Shown in pieces: positions 9,684 to 21,633 of a stretch of DNA of 64,000 bases (the first letter of the stretch is position 1; the number at the start of each line of letters is the position of its first letter). Position numbers and translations under genes: made by a program. Under the pieces are notes generated by a model that searched no databases, was not told the DNA's origin, and worked only from the letters and a program-made list of their open reading frames with translations. Source of the DNA: Paramecium sonneborni. Taxonomy: Eukaryota > Ciliophora > Oligohymenophorea > Peniculida > Parameciidae. The DNA is taken from NCBI GenBank assembly GCA_905182985.1, contig CAJJDN010000027.1:440423-504422 (forward strand). The letters run 5' to 3'.

Positions 9684-11922
9684 ATGCTATCAAAATAGCA
9701 GTAATAATTGTAGGAGATAGTATCATAGAGCTTATTAAAGACGTATATTTGAATAATAATTAGATCTACAACAAAAGCATCTTAAAAATTGAGTTAATCT
9801 TTTAATCCTAATGGATTGATAGGTTAATCTTTAAGTCCTACTTAGAAAGCAAATTAAAGTATGGGATTAAAAAAAGGAAATAATTTAAAATAGTATCAAT
9901 AAGAGTTACTTAAATTGATGACAAGCAATAAGCAATTATAATCTGGTACTAAAAAGGCCAATATGTCTGATATGATGAGTTAATAAAAGGAATCTAAACG
10001 AATATCATCAGGCATAAGTTAACCTTAAAAATCATAAGGCTCAAATAAAATAAGCTTTGTTAATCCAGCAAATTAGATAATAATAATTGTAAATCATGAA
10101 AATTAACAAATAAAATTCAATATCGATCCTTAAAAATCAACAGGATGGTTGGAGGAATATCTAAAATAAGAAGTTAAAAAACATTCTATACATCAATATT
10201 CTTCAACTGGATCTTAACCTGATGAAAGAAAAGTAACTTGTGGAACAGGTAATGAATCATCAGATTTAGAAATTGTGTCTTTTCACACAGTTGATAAAAA
10301 TTTACCAATTGATTTTTATTTGTAATAAGCAAATAAAAGTTTAGAAATTTTTAGTGGATAAACATTAAATCTATAACCATTTTATGGAACTCCTTAATAA
10401 AGTAAGATAACTCTGAAAGATTTTATATTTGTAAAATGTATAGGAGTTGGAGGATTTTCAAGAGTTTACATGGTTAAGAAAAAATCAAATGGTAAATTTT
10501 ATGCAATGAAATTAATTGATAAAGAATTCATACTGTAACATAAAAAATAAGGTACGAATTGAATAGATTATTTTTTTAGGTATTGTGTAAAATGAAAGAG
10601 ATATAATGACAGTGCTTGATCATCCTTTTATAATAAAATTAGAGTATGCTTTTGAATCAAAAAATTTTATTGTTTTTGTATTAGAATTTTGCAGTGGTGG
10701 AGAATTATTTTGGTAATTAAGATAAGTGAAAAGAATGACTGAAGATCAAGCTCGCTTTTATTTTACTGAAATTTGTTTGGCTATGTTTTATTTACACTCA
10801 TTATCAGTTGTTTATAGGGATATAAAACCAGAAAATATATTAATAGATATTGATGGACATATAAGAATAGCAGATTTTGGTTTATCTAAACCAAATATGA
10901 CTGAAGAAGATTATGCATATAGTTTTTGTGGATCTCCAGAATATATGGCACCAGAAATGTTATTAAAAGTTGGACATAATGTTCAAGTTGATCATTATTG
11001 TATGGGTGCTTTACTATTTGAATTAGTAACAGGATTACCTCCTTATTATTCAAGAAATACAGATGAAATTTATGAATCAATTCTAAATGAAGAATTAACT
11101 TTTCCAGAAAAATTAAATTTGTCATCAGAAATAAAAGTATGAAATTTAATAATTATTAAAGGATTTACTTTAAGGATTATTATGTAAATAACCTTCTGAG
11201 AGATTAGGTGCAAATAAAGGATTAACTGAATTATTAACCCATGCTTGGTTTAAAGATATTGATTTAGTGGCTATTTTATAAAAATAGATTTCACCACCTT
11301 TTAAACCTAATCAATTAAAATTTAATTATGATTCAAATGATTTAATGAAAGGTGAATTAGAAACTAGGGAAAAACTTTTAGGAAAATCTGGTCTCTAATA
11401 AGAAATAAGAATATTCAAAGCATTCTATTTTGATTGTTATGAATAAAAATAAATGAAAACTGAATAAGCTAAAATTCTATAATAACATTTTATGTTAGTT
11501 ACTCAATAATAATTAGCTTTGAATTAAAAATTTAAACCTAAAAGAAAAAGTACTGAACCAAAAGAACATTAATCTAAACCTGCATCTCCACAAACTAGAA
11601 ATCAAAAATAATAAAAATTTAATCCAGAATAATTTTAATCACTTTAAAAAAGGATTAAATCATAGTATATTTTAAATCATATATTAGATAATCATCTATG
11701 AGTAATGTATAATAAATTAGTACAATTCCAAGTCCTGCTTAATCTAAATTATAAGGTTTAAATAGAATCATTTCTTAAAATAATTTTTTTGCTGATAGAT
11801 AAAATACATTACCAACAGGATAAAAAGATACAAATATAGATTATCATTAATTATTATCAAATGTTTCAACCGAGTAAATTTTACATAAAAGAGTATCATC
11901 TTTAAAATAAAGAAAAAAATGA
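9684..11922 (+). CDS. AGC-family serine/threonine kinase
   Basis: About 713 residues after removing four introns (21, 28, 25 and 23 nt; exact multiple of three). The first 240 residues are Ser/Gln-rich and low in order. The kinase domain has GVGGFSRVYMV, FYAMKLI, catalytic loop VYRDIKPENIL with Asp near residue 363, DFGLS, and the AGC-type activation end SFCGSPEYMAPEM. After the domain comes SERLGANKG and an AGC tail with PPFKPNQLKF. One oddity: the usual VDWWSLG motif is VDHYCMG, so both aromatic residues are changed. I see no PH, C1 or cNMP domain and no clear FxxF hydrophobic motif at the end, so the subfamily (PKA, PKG, S6K/AKT-like) stays open. The start is the first ATG that joins in frame through the 21-nt intron. 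Confidence 0.88.
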
Positions 11923-11970
11923 ATTACTAAAAACAATAAATTAATTTTATAATTTTGAATTTTTCTCTCT

Positions 11971-14486
11971 ATGAATCGAAACAAAGACTTAGATGAACTT
12001 CTCTTCAAAAAGAATAATGATTTAAAATAAGATTTAGAGAAACCTCCATATCCTCACATAGATATTACAATAACATCTTATAGTGAAATATCTGATGGAA
12101 CTCCAAATAAATTTCCAATTAAAAAAGTATATACAGAATAAAATTTTTGTTAACATTAAAAAAAAAGAATACTAACTTAAGAAGAATAAATTCATTAATA
12201 AAATCTTATGTAAGCATCTAATTCAATTTTGGAATCTATGACACCATAAAGAATGAATAAATTAATTGATTGGTCAAAGTATAATGTAACACCTGGAGAT
12301 GGTAAAAATATCTTTCCTCAAGTTTCAGGACCAAGCATTGAGTTTTCAAATGAAAATTCATTAAATTTTAAATAACCGTAAAAACTTAATTTAAACAGTG
12401 ATATACTCTTAAATAAGTATATTGAAATTGAAGAGAGATTAAAATTATTATAAGCTAAACATAAAGACTTTTCAACACTTGAGACATTAAGAGGTAAAAA
12501 TCTTTAAATTGCTTCGTAAAAAATTGTTAGTTAGCAAGAAGTTATAAAAGCAAAGGATAAAATTATTGATGAATTAAATTTAGAAATTAAAAAGATGAAA
12601 GAAAATGATGTTTAAATTAAAGATCTACTTTAAGTAATTGAATAAAAGGATTAAATTTTAAGTGAATTCAAAAATAAAGTTGATTAAGAGAAAATAATTG
12701 AAAATTAAGAACAATAAATTCAAAATCTAACTAACAGATTAAAAAAAGAAATTGAATACAGAAAATAAGATGAAAACATGTTATCTGAAATGAAACTAAA
12801 AGAAATTAAAAGATCAAGTGTTTTTGAACACAAAATTAAATGTTAAGCTTGTTCCTAAAGTACATAAGAATTGAAAAATATATTATAAGAATGTTCAATT
12901 GAAGATGATCAGAATATTTTAGATGGAGATATGTCAGTACCAATGTAAATTAGAGAAGTAGTTACCCTACTATTAACAAAATAAAGAGAATAAATAGATA
13001 TAGCATTCTAATAATATGAAGAATAGTTAAAAGAATTATCTGATTAGATTGAATATTTTAAAGAATAAAATAACAATTTAATTGAGGAAAATAATAAATT
13101 ACAAAATTAATTATAGATTATTTTAAATTAAAGAGGAGAATAAGAAAAAAAATTGTATGAAGAATTTGAAAAAGTAAAAAAGATCAATATCCTTCTCATT
13201 TAAGAAAATTAAGAGTTTAAATAATAGTTTTAGTCTCCAAGAAGTAAAGACATAATAAAATCTCTAGATGTAGAGAATTTAGGACATTTCAAATCTATTT
13301 AAACTGATAGATCTGGTGTAAACAATGAAATGGGTCAAATAAAATAATAATTTTAAAATCAAATAAAGGATTTACTCTTAAAAATATCAGAATAAGAAAA
13401 GTAAATATAATAATTAAAGAATGATTCATTTAGAAATTTATCTTCATCTCAAAAGAAACAAAATTAATTAAATTAAGTTTCATAAAATGAAATGAAATAA
13501 TAATAACAAAAACTAAAAGAAAAAGATAAAAAAAATATAGAACTTTATTCATAGATTAAATAACTATAGTAGACATAAAAAGATAATGAATAAGTAATTT
13601 AAGAATTTAAAAATGAGTTAGAGAAACAAAAAAAGAAACTTTAACTAAAAAATAATGAAGTTAAGCAATTAATAGAATAGAATAAACAATTTTAAGATAA
13701 AAATACAGATTTAAACCAGAAGATTCTTCTTCTTCAATAATAATTGATTTAGTAGGAATCTGATTTAAATATAATAAATATTAAATAATCTCCAAATAAT
13801 AAGAGTATGGAATAAGAGAGAGTGGTTAGTTAATATTTATAATCAAATTTGAATTAGCAATAATTAAATTAATTAGTTGATGAATACAAGAGTTATTAAT
13901 CAGAATTTATAGATTTGAAACAAGTATTTACAGAGAAACTGAGACAACATGAAATTTTATAAAATGTATTATTAATAATAATAATAATTAGAAAATATAA
14001 AAGCTTCAACAAGACAATAATGAATTGTTTTAGCAAAATTAAAAGTTAATAATGGAAAATCAGAGTCATAAAAATGATAAAATAACAAAAAGAATATCTG
14101 AAGAAATTACAACAGGAGTAAGATGTTCTGCAGCAACTCGAGATTCTATTAATATAAAATCATTTATTTAATAAGGAGATGAGGAATACTCAAAAAGAAA
14201 ATAATTAAATATTTTAGATCTAATATAACCTGAATTAATGTCTACTGATGAAACTCTATATATTCTAAAGGAAATATTGATTCGATCTGTAAAGTCTATA
14301 GAGTTGATAAAGAAAATATGTTAGATAACTGAACTAAAAGAATTGATATTCATACTTTAATAAGTGGATGAAAAATACTAGAGTTCCAATAAAAAATTGA
14401 CAAAAGTGATTAGTTGTATTTTAGGAGAAAAAAGAAAAATAAAATATACAAATAGAAGTGAAAAAGCAGATTTCTATAATTCTTGA
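11971..14486 (+). CDS. large coiled-coil protein
   Basis: 829 residues, with a single 26-nt intron near codon 675. The first 140 residues are mixed, with Pro and Ser (for example WSKYNVTPGDGKNIFPQVSG). From there to about residue 690 it is a near-continuous Gln/Glu/Lys/Leu heptad pattern, broken by a short Cys pair motif (CQAC). The last 120 residues are helical and less repetitive. No enzyme motif, membrane segment or signal peptide is seen. This build is common in ciliary, basal-body and cortical scaffold proteins, but nothing here fixes a location. It starts 48 bp after the AGC kinase. Confidence 0.8.
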
Positions 14487-14501
14487 TATGATCTATAAGA
14501 G

Positions 14502-15205
14502 TCAATATTTTTTTTGGAATTTGTTTTCCAAATGATAATTATTTATCTAATCCTGATTTCTAATGAATTAATAATCTACTCTTTCTTATTACTTGAGTCA
14601 TCAAAATATTTATCGTAAAATTCTTTCTAATCATTTGAATTAACACTTTGTATTGGTACAATGTATTATTAATATTAATTTTCCATAATTTTAATTAAAT
14701 ATCTTGCTTCTTAAAATATCTCTTGATTTATTTGATTTAAATTTGTTTAATCTTGTAGTTATTTTTAAGGAGAATACAATTTGTAGCAAAAGCTTATAAT
14801 TTTTAAATTATCTTCAAAACTTCTGTCTTAGAAATTAGATAAATAAAAGATGGATGTGATGCTATTCTTTTAATAGTATAATACAAAATATAATACTTTC
14901 ATTTTTAATTTTGGATCAATCTTAAATTTGTTTATGAAGATGATATTTTTGATTAATATAAATTTAAGATTTAATAGAAACTTACCTCTTATTGAATTTC
15001 TTTCTTTGTATATATTGTATATAGTATCTTATTTTTTTTTTCCTCTTCTTGTTGAAATTTATTCATTAATATTTAATGATTATGAAGATCCCTTTTTGAC
15101 ACATACACTAATTCAGCTGGTTTACTTATTCTTTTTTTGTTCTTCTTATGAAGATAATATACTTGAGTTTTCTTGACTTTCCTTTTTTTATTATTATTCA
15201 CTCAT
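14502..15205 (-). CDS. hypothetical small protein
   Basis: Proposed 212-residue protein from ATG at 15205 (MSEQQQKKESQENSSILSSQ) to TGA at 14502-14504, with introns of 18, 30 and 17 nt. The length then divides by three and the C-terminus (HLENKFQKKY) ends 15 bp from the stop of the convergent coiled-coil gene. The 17-nt intron is at the very short limit for ciliates and is the least certain part. The protein is basic at its N-terminus, with a helical C-terminal half (QTNLNQINQEIFQEARYLI). I do not recognise a family. Confidence 0.5.
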
Positions 15206-15410
15206 TATTATTTAAATTAACTTAAAGATATTATTTTTCTCTCAAATTAAGAATTTAAAATTTCAATTAATCCTATTCATCTTTAAACCTTTTATTACAA
15301 AACTTCAATTTAATTTAATTTTAATTTATTTTATATTATATTATACAAATTTAAGAACAAATTAATTCATTAAAAATTCAATTATTGTTAATAAATATAT
15401 TTATATCAAT
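15206..15410. other. intergenic, no feature seen
   Basis: A+T-rich sequence upstream of the minus-strand hypothetical gene. No reading frame or repeat can be supported. Confidence 0.4.
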
Positions 15411-16570
15411 ACAATCTGATCTTCATTATATATTATCATACTAATTAAAAATCTTAACTTTTATACATTAATTATATTTTTGATGGAATGATATTAGATT
15501 AATAATTAGACAAGATAAGATTTACAATTATATAAGAATCTTATTTAATATTATTTTAAGTTATAAAATTTTACTGAATACTAAAGAGTGTCTTAATATT
15601 TATGTGTTTTTAAAACTAATTAATGAATGTTAAAAGGAATATAATATTAGAATTAAAAGTTAAATTTAAATATCGAAAATTTAATCATAATTGTAGGAGA
15701 TGATCCCAATCTGTAGGTTCTTAGATTTTAGTAAATAAAGGATCTATAACAATTTTAAATGCATGATCTATCATTTTTGGTATTAATTCTTTTAATAATG
15801 GTGATGATTCTTCCAGACATGGATTAGTATTAATTTCAATAAGCCATGGCTTTAAGTTTTCATCTAACATAAAATCATACCCAAATATTTCAAATGAATA
15901 TTTAATTTTTTTAAATGTATGTTAAATAGTCATCCAAGAAAAAACAATGATAGATTTAATTTTTGGCAAAACAGATTTAGTAAATTCTCCATTAGTATAA
16001 TAATCTAATTCTGAATAGGAGATTTAATTTCCTTATTCAAAAAAGCCATAATTTTTAGAATGTTTTTATACAGCATTATTTGTTAAATGAATGAATGCAT
16101 CTAATTATGTAAGATCAAACATCTCTGAAGATAATCTAGCATAGCCCTAATTAAATATATAAATATCAAATTTATGAGTAACTAAAACCCAAAGTCTAAT
16201 ATCGAATTTTCTTCCATCTAATAAAAATGGTCTTTAAATGTATTTCTGAATGACAAAAGATGAAGATTTAATTTAGCCTTAACTAAATTAATATTCAGAA
16301 GTTCCTTAAGTAAATTTTTTAAGTAGAATCTTCAGTTCTTCTATAGTTCTAAAAAATGAGATACCTCTTCCTCTATTAAATTCATTTGGTTTTAATATCT
16401 TAAATATTTAGAGCAATTTAATACCCAAATATAATTATTTTCTTCATCTAAGAAACTACGATGCATTTTGGGTTAGATATATTGATTATTGGATTTGAAT
16501 GGTAAGTTGATTGGATTTTTTTTGTTATTTGAAGGTTTGAATTATTCATATATAGGTGTAAATTCTTTAN
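15411..16570. repeat. spurious duplicate block 1 (identical to 16571-17729)
   Basis: The 1159 bases at 15411-16569 are repeated exactly at 16571-17729, with a single N between at 16570. The block carries a second, truncated copy of the tubulin-ligase-like gene (15685-16569, minus strand), which stops abruptly at the N. Perfect identity plus the lone N points to two overlapping contigs joined without merging, not to a real tandem duplication. The true locus has one copy. Confidence 0.9.
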
Positions 16571-16844
16571 ACAATCTGATCTTCATTATATATTATCATA
16601 CTAATTAAAAATCTTAACTTTTATACATTAATTATATTTTTGATGGAATGATATTAGATTAATAATTAGACAAGATAAGATTTACAATTATATAAGAATC
16701 TTATTTAATATTATTTTAAGTTATAAAATTTTACTGAATACTAAAGAGTGTCTTAATATTTATGTGTTTTTAAAACTAATTAATGAATGTTAAAAGGAAT
16801 ATAATATTAGAATTAAAAGTTAAATTTAAATATCGAAAATTTAA

Positions 16845-18148
16845 TCATAATTGTAGGAGATGATCCCAATCTGTAGGTTCTTAGATTTTAGTAAATAAAG
16901 GATCTATAACAATTTTAAATGCATGATCTATCATTTTTGGTATTAATTCTTTTAATAATGGTGATGATTCTTCCAGACATGGATTAGTATTAATTTCAAT
17001 AAGCCATGGCTTTAAGTTTTCATCTAACATAAAATCATACCCAAATATTTCAAATGAATATTTAATTTTTTTAAATGTATGTTAAATAGTCATCCAAGAA
17101 AAAACAATGATAGATTTAATTTTTGGCAAAACAGATTTAGTAAATTCTCCATTAGTATAATAATCTAATTCTGAATAGGAGATTTAATTTCCTTATTCAA
17201 AAAAGCCATAATTTTTAGAATGTTTTTATACAGCATTATTTGTTAAATGAATGAATGCATCTAATTATGTAAGATCAAACATCTCTGAAGATAATCTAGC
17301 ATAGCCCTAATTAAATATATAAATATCAAATTTATGAGTAACTAAAACCCAAAGTCTAATATCGAATTTTCTTCCATCTAATAAAAATGGTCTTTAAATG
17401 TATTTCTGAATGACAAAAGATGAAGATTTAATTTAGCCTTAACTAAATTAATATTCAGAAGTTCCTTAAGTAAATTTTTTAAGTAGAATCTTCAGTTCTT
17501 CTATAGTTCTAAAAAATGAGATACCTCTTCCTCTATTAAATTCATTTGGTTTTAATATCTTAAATATTTAGAGCAATTTAATACCCAAATATAATTATTT
17601 TCTTCATCTAAGAAACTACGATGCATTTTGGGTTAGATATATTGATTATTGGATTTGAATGGTAAGTTGATTGGATTTTTTTTGTTATTTGAAGGTTTGA
17701 ATTATTCATATATAGGTGTAAATTCTTTAAGAACTTTATCAAGATCCTTTTCTTTTGCATAAAGATCAATAGTAAAAGATAATGGAGTAATATCCCATAC
17801 ATATCGCTTATTGGATTAACAAAACTATTTTAAATTTTTGATTAGATTGCATTTCATAGTAAGTTCTCTATGGTTAGGTAAATGATTAACAATTTAGATT
17901 TTGGATTAGCTAAGTGTAGTGTATCTAAAATAGTTATCATTCATATTCCATTAAAAATGAAGTAAATAATTATCTGATTCTTGCCAATTTTTTCTCTTTT
18001 GAATAGTGGCAATTATAAGTTTGCTATTATTTCCAGGAGCAACATTGTAATAATAAACAGATGGATTTAATAATGAAAAAGAGTATCTAGGAATAGATAG
18101 AAAGGAAGTGCTTGTTTGATTTTAATCTTAAACTTGCTATTGCAACAT
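16845..18148 (-). CDS. tubulin-tyrosine-ligase-like (TTLL) protein
   Basis: 425 residues with one 26-nt intron after YIW near residue 195. ATP-grasp features of TTLL enzymes are clear: NRGRGISFF (ATP loop), FVIQKYIQRPFLLDGRKFDI followed by RLWVLVT, HLTNNAVQKHS, and YDFMLDENLKPWLIEINTNP with Asn/Glu metal-binding positions intact. TTLL enzymes add Tyr, Glu or Gly to tubulin or other proteins. Which amino acid is used cannot be read with confidence; the compact size and the 'KFDIRLWVLVT' style resemble the TTLL3/8/10 side of the family. There is no long C-terminal MT-binding extension. It shares a 13-bp divergent spacer with the MORN gene. A truncated artefactual copy lies in 15685-16569. Confidence 0.88.
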
Positions 18149-18161
18149 ATAAATTAATTAA
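18149..18161. promoter_or_regulatory. 13-bp divergent spacer
   Basis: Only 13 bp separate the TTLL ATG (minus) from the first ATG of the MORN gene (plus). If the MORN gene starts at its later in-frame ATGs (18177 or 18192) the gap is about 28-43 bp. Both promoters must overlap coding sequence. Confidence 0.4.
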
Positions 18162-19442
18162 ATGATAGATAATGAGATGTTATAGAGTGTAATGAATTAT
18201 AAGAATGTAACAGAGGGTTACTCATATAATGATTTAAGTTAGTTAAAGAATTTTAAGACAATATTATCAAGTGATAAGATATATTTTGGTTAAGTATTTA
18301 ATTAAAAGAGGCATGGTAAAGGTGTATTATTGTATGGATAAGGACATATATATGAAGGTGAATTTAATAACAATAGAAAACATGGATAAGGAATGGAAAT
18401 ATTTTAATAAAAATAGAGTTATAGTGGTAATTATGTAAATGGTAGGCCAGAAGGAATAGGGAAATTTATATGGGGAAATGGAGAATATTATGATGGAGAA
18501 TGGTTAAATGGATGTAAACATGGTTATGGAACATGGATTGGTATAAAAGGAGATAGTTATAGTGGATAATGGGCTTATGATAAACCTCATGGTTAAGGAA
18601 TTCATAAATGGATTAATGGAGAATAATATTAAGGAGAGTTTAAAGAATGTTTAAAACATGGTTTTGGAGAAGAAATATTTTAAAATGGCGATAAATATGT
18701 TGGAATGTATCAAAATGGTACACCAGAAGGAGATGGAGAATATTTTTATTAAAGTGGAGCATATTTTCATGGACAATTTTAAAATGGATTAAAATCAGGT
18801 TATGGAGAATATAGATCTATTAATTACACATATCAAGGTTATTATTTAAATGATAAAAAGAATGGATAAGGAGAACTAATCTATGCAGATGGTAGTTCAA
18901 AAAAAGGAATATTTTATAATGATATATTTGAAAATCAAGAATCAACTAAATCTACGATTATAACATAACCTAATACTAATACTTAACCTATTTTCGATAT
19001 TCCAAATACTAAACCACCACTACATACATCTTAAACTAAACCTATTTAAGAATTTATATAACCACAATTAGTCAATAAAACAGTTACTATTAAAAGAAAT
19101 CAATAATAATCTAAACTCACATCATAACTCAATAAATTACCACTTATGAATACTAAAATTCGTAGTAATTCTTGTAGATAATAAGCCTTTGAAACTTAAA
19201 GAGTTTTTGATAATAACTATACTAAAAAAAACCATTTTGTAACTAGTAATGAAGCTTCTCCTAAAGCATCATCTATTGCTACTCAAACATTAATAAATAA
19301 TCAAACCATATATAAAAATTAAAATTAAAAAGAATTCACTTTTAAATTTGATAGCACCGTTGGAAAATTTACTAGCAGAAATGGATTAAAAAGAGTTTAG
19401 AAATAGAAACACTAGAATATATCACCTGAAAAGCAAAACTGA
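18162..19442 (+). CDS. MORN-repeat protein
   Basis: 426 residues, intronless. From about residue 45 to 270 it holds roughly nine MORN units of about 23 residues, such as YEGEFNNNRKHGQGMEI, YDGEWLNGCKHGYGTW and YSGQWAYDKPHGQGIH. MORN repeats form an elongated beta-sheet rod and mediate protein dimerisation or membrane-cytoskeleton contacts in ciliates and apicomplexans. The last 150 residues are Thr/Gln/Asn/Lys-rich, with no domain. There is no kinase or histone-methyltransferase segment, so it is a pure MORN protein. In-frame ATGs at 18177 and 18192 are alternative starts. Its 3' end (19279 onward) is repeated after the N gap as an assembly artefact. Confidence 0.88.
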
Positions 19443-20601
19443 ATACAATCACTTTATTTATTAATTAATCATTTTAAAACTTTCAACTCTTATTAATTCA
19501 GCAATTAATCATTTTAAGGAGAAGTTTCTTCAACTCTTTTCTTAAAAGCTCTTATACAAGCTAATAAAATAACTCCACAAATAATTGCAAATAATGCAAA
19601 TAAATGTATAGTTGATCTTTTGTCAACAGTATAATTTTCTACCTTTATTAATCCTTTTAATAATGGAACAATTGTTTCAATAGGAACTGGAGGTTCTAAT
19701 GATTTAGAATAATTTTATAATATGGTTATTTATTCTGCTGTTATTGGTAAAGAATCAGATAAAATATATATCTTTTTACCACAATTCTCATATTATACAA
19801 AATAATCAACATCTTTCAATTATTCTGCTAAATCTACTAATCTTAATTAGAAATTATNNNNNNNNNNNNNNNNNNNNNNNNNNNNNNNNNNNNNNNNNNN
19901 NNNNNNNNNNNNNNNNNNNNNNNNNNNNNNNNNNNNNNNNNNNNNNNNNNNNNNNNNNNNNNNNNNNNNNNNNNNNNNNNNNNNNNNNNNNNNNNNNNNN
20001 NNNNNNNNNNNNNNNNNNNNNNNNNNNNNNNNNNNNNNNNNNNNNNNNNNNNNNNNNNNNNNNNNNNNNNNNNNNNNNNNNNNNNNNNNNNNNNNNNNNN
20101 NNNNNNNNNNNNNNNNNNNNNNNNNNNNNNNNNNNNNNNNNNNNNNNNNNNNNNNNNNNNNNNNNNNNNNNNNNNNNNNNNNNNNNNNNNNNNNNNNNNN
20201 NNNNNNNNNNNNNNNNNNNNNNNNNNNNNNNNNNNNNNNNNNNNNNNNNNNNNNNNNNNNNNNNNNNNNNNNNNNNNNNNNNNNNNNNNNNNNNNNNNNN
20301 NNNNNNNNNNNNNNNNNNNNNNNNNNNNNNNNNNNNNNNNNNNNNNNNNNNNNNNNNNNNNNNNNNNNNNNNNNNNNNNNNNNNNNNNNNNNNNNNNNNN
20401 NNNNNNNNNNNNNNNNNNNNNNNNNNNNNNNNNNNNNNNNNNNNNNNNNNNNNNNNNNNNNNNNNNNNNNNNNNNNNNNNNNNNNNNNNNNNNNNNNNNN
20501 NNNNNNNNNNNNNNNNNNNNNNNNNNNNNNNNNNNNNNNNNNNNNNNNNNNNNNNNNNNNNNNNNNNNNNNNNNNNNNNNNNNNNNNNNNNNNNNNNNNN
20601 N
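19279..20601. repeat. spurious duplicate block 2 with 744-N gap (19279-19857 identical to 20602-21180)
   Basis: 579 bases at 19279-19857 recur exactly at 20602-21180, flanking a 744-N gap (19858-20601). The repeated block holds the 3' end of the MORN gene and the C-terminal half of the membrane-protein gene. Both copies end or begin precisely at the N run, as expected if two contigs overlapped but were spaced by an estimated gap. The truncated membrane-protein copy at 19469-19857 should be ignored. Confidence 0.88.
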
Positions 20602-20791
20602 CTACTCAAACATTAATAAATAATCAAACCATATATAAAAATTAAAATTAAAAAGAATTCACTTTTAAATTTGATAGCACCGTTGGAAAATTTACTAGCA
20701 GAAATGGATTAAAAAGAGTTTAGAAATAGAAACACTAGAATATATCACCTGAAAAGCAAAACTGAATACAATCACTTTATTTATTAATTAA

Positions 20792-21583
20792 TCATTTTAA
20801 AACTTTCAACTCTTATTAATTCAGCAATTAATCATTTTAAGGAGAAGTTTCTTCAACTCTTTTCTTAAAAGCTCTTATACAAGCTAATAAAATAACTCCA
20901 CAAATAATTGCAAATAATGCAAATAAATGTATAGTTGATCTTTTGTCAACAGTATAATTTTCTACCTTTATTAATCCTTTTAATAATGGAACAATTGTTT
21001 CAATAGGAACTGGAGGTTCTAATGATTTAGAATAATTTTATAATATGGTTATTTATTCTGCTGTTATTGGTAAAGAATCAGATAAAATATATATCTTTTT
21101 ACCACAATTCTCATATTATACAAAATAATCAACATCTTTCAATTATTCTGCTAAATCTACTAATCTTAATTAGAAATTATTTTATATTTAAAGAGTAGGA
21201 TTTTCTCTTATATTATTATTAGTTTCAACAGGTATTACAAGTTAAACAAATGTTATGTTATCAATTTCTGTTGTATTCATTTGATACATATTTACAATGA
21301 TTTCACATTTTGCCTCTTCTTCATCTGGTATAATATGAATAGCTGGACAATAAATCTCGAAATTTGAAGGCCCATACATAAATGAGGATTAAAGTATTTG
21401 TATCTTTGATTTATCATTTATTTTGAAATCCTCTCCGTAACCTATTATATATTCTCCTTCCAATCTTATTACAATTTCTGATTCTGGTTTTTGTTTCTCT
21501 ACTGAATTAGGAATTTAAAGCTAAGCGTTCTCAATACATTGGCCATTTATTATAATGAGATAAGAGATAAAATATATTATCAT
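20792..21583 (-). CDS. type I single-pass membrane protein, unknown
   Basis: 263 residues, no introns. The N-terminus MIIYFISYLIIINGQC is a likely signal peptide. An extracellular or lumenal region of about 190 residues follows with only four cysteines, and near the C-terminus a hydrophobic helix (HLFALFAIICGVILLACI) precedes a basic tail (RAFKKRVEE). This order gives a type I topology with a short cytosolic tail of about 30 residues. No catalytic motif or known fold is recognised. The gene begins 50 bp from the divergent ankyrin gene. An incomplete artefactual copy occupies 19469-19857. Confidence 0.72.
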
Positions 21584-21633
21584 TTAATAAATAAATTAAA
21601 TTACCTGTTAAGATAATTAATTAATATTTATAA

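Noticed and set aside
15411..17729. A real tandem duplication of the tubulin-ligase-like gene.
   Set aside because: Copies are identical over 1159 bases with a lone N at the joint, and one copy is truncated exactly there. Three more identical cases in the same window point to assembly error.
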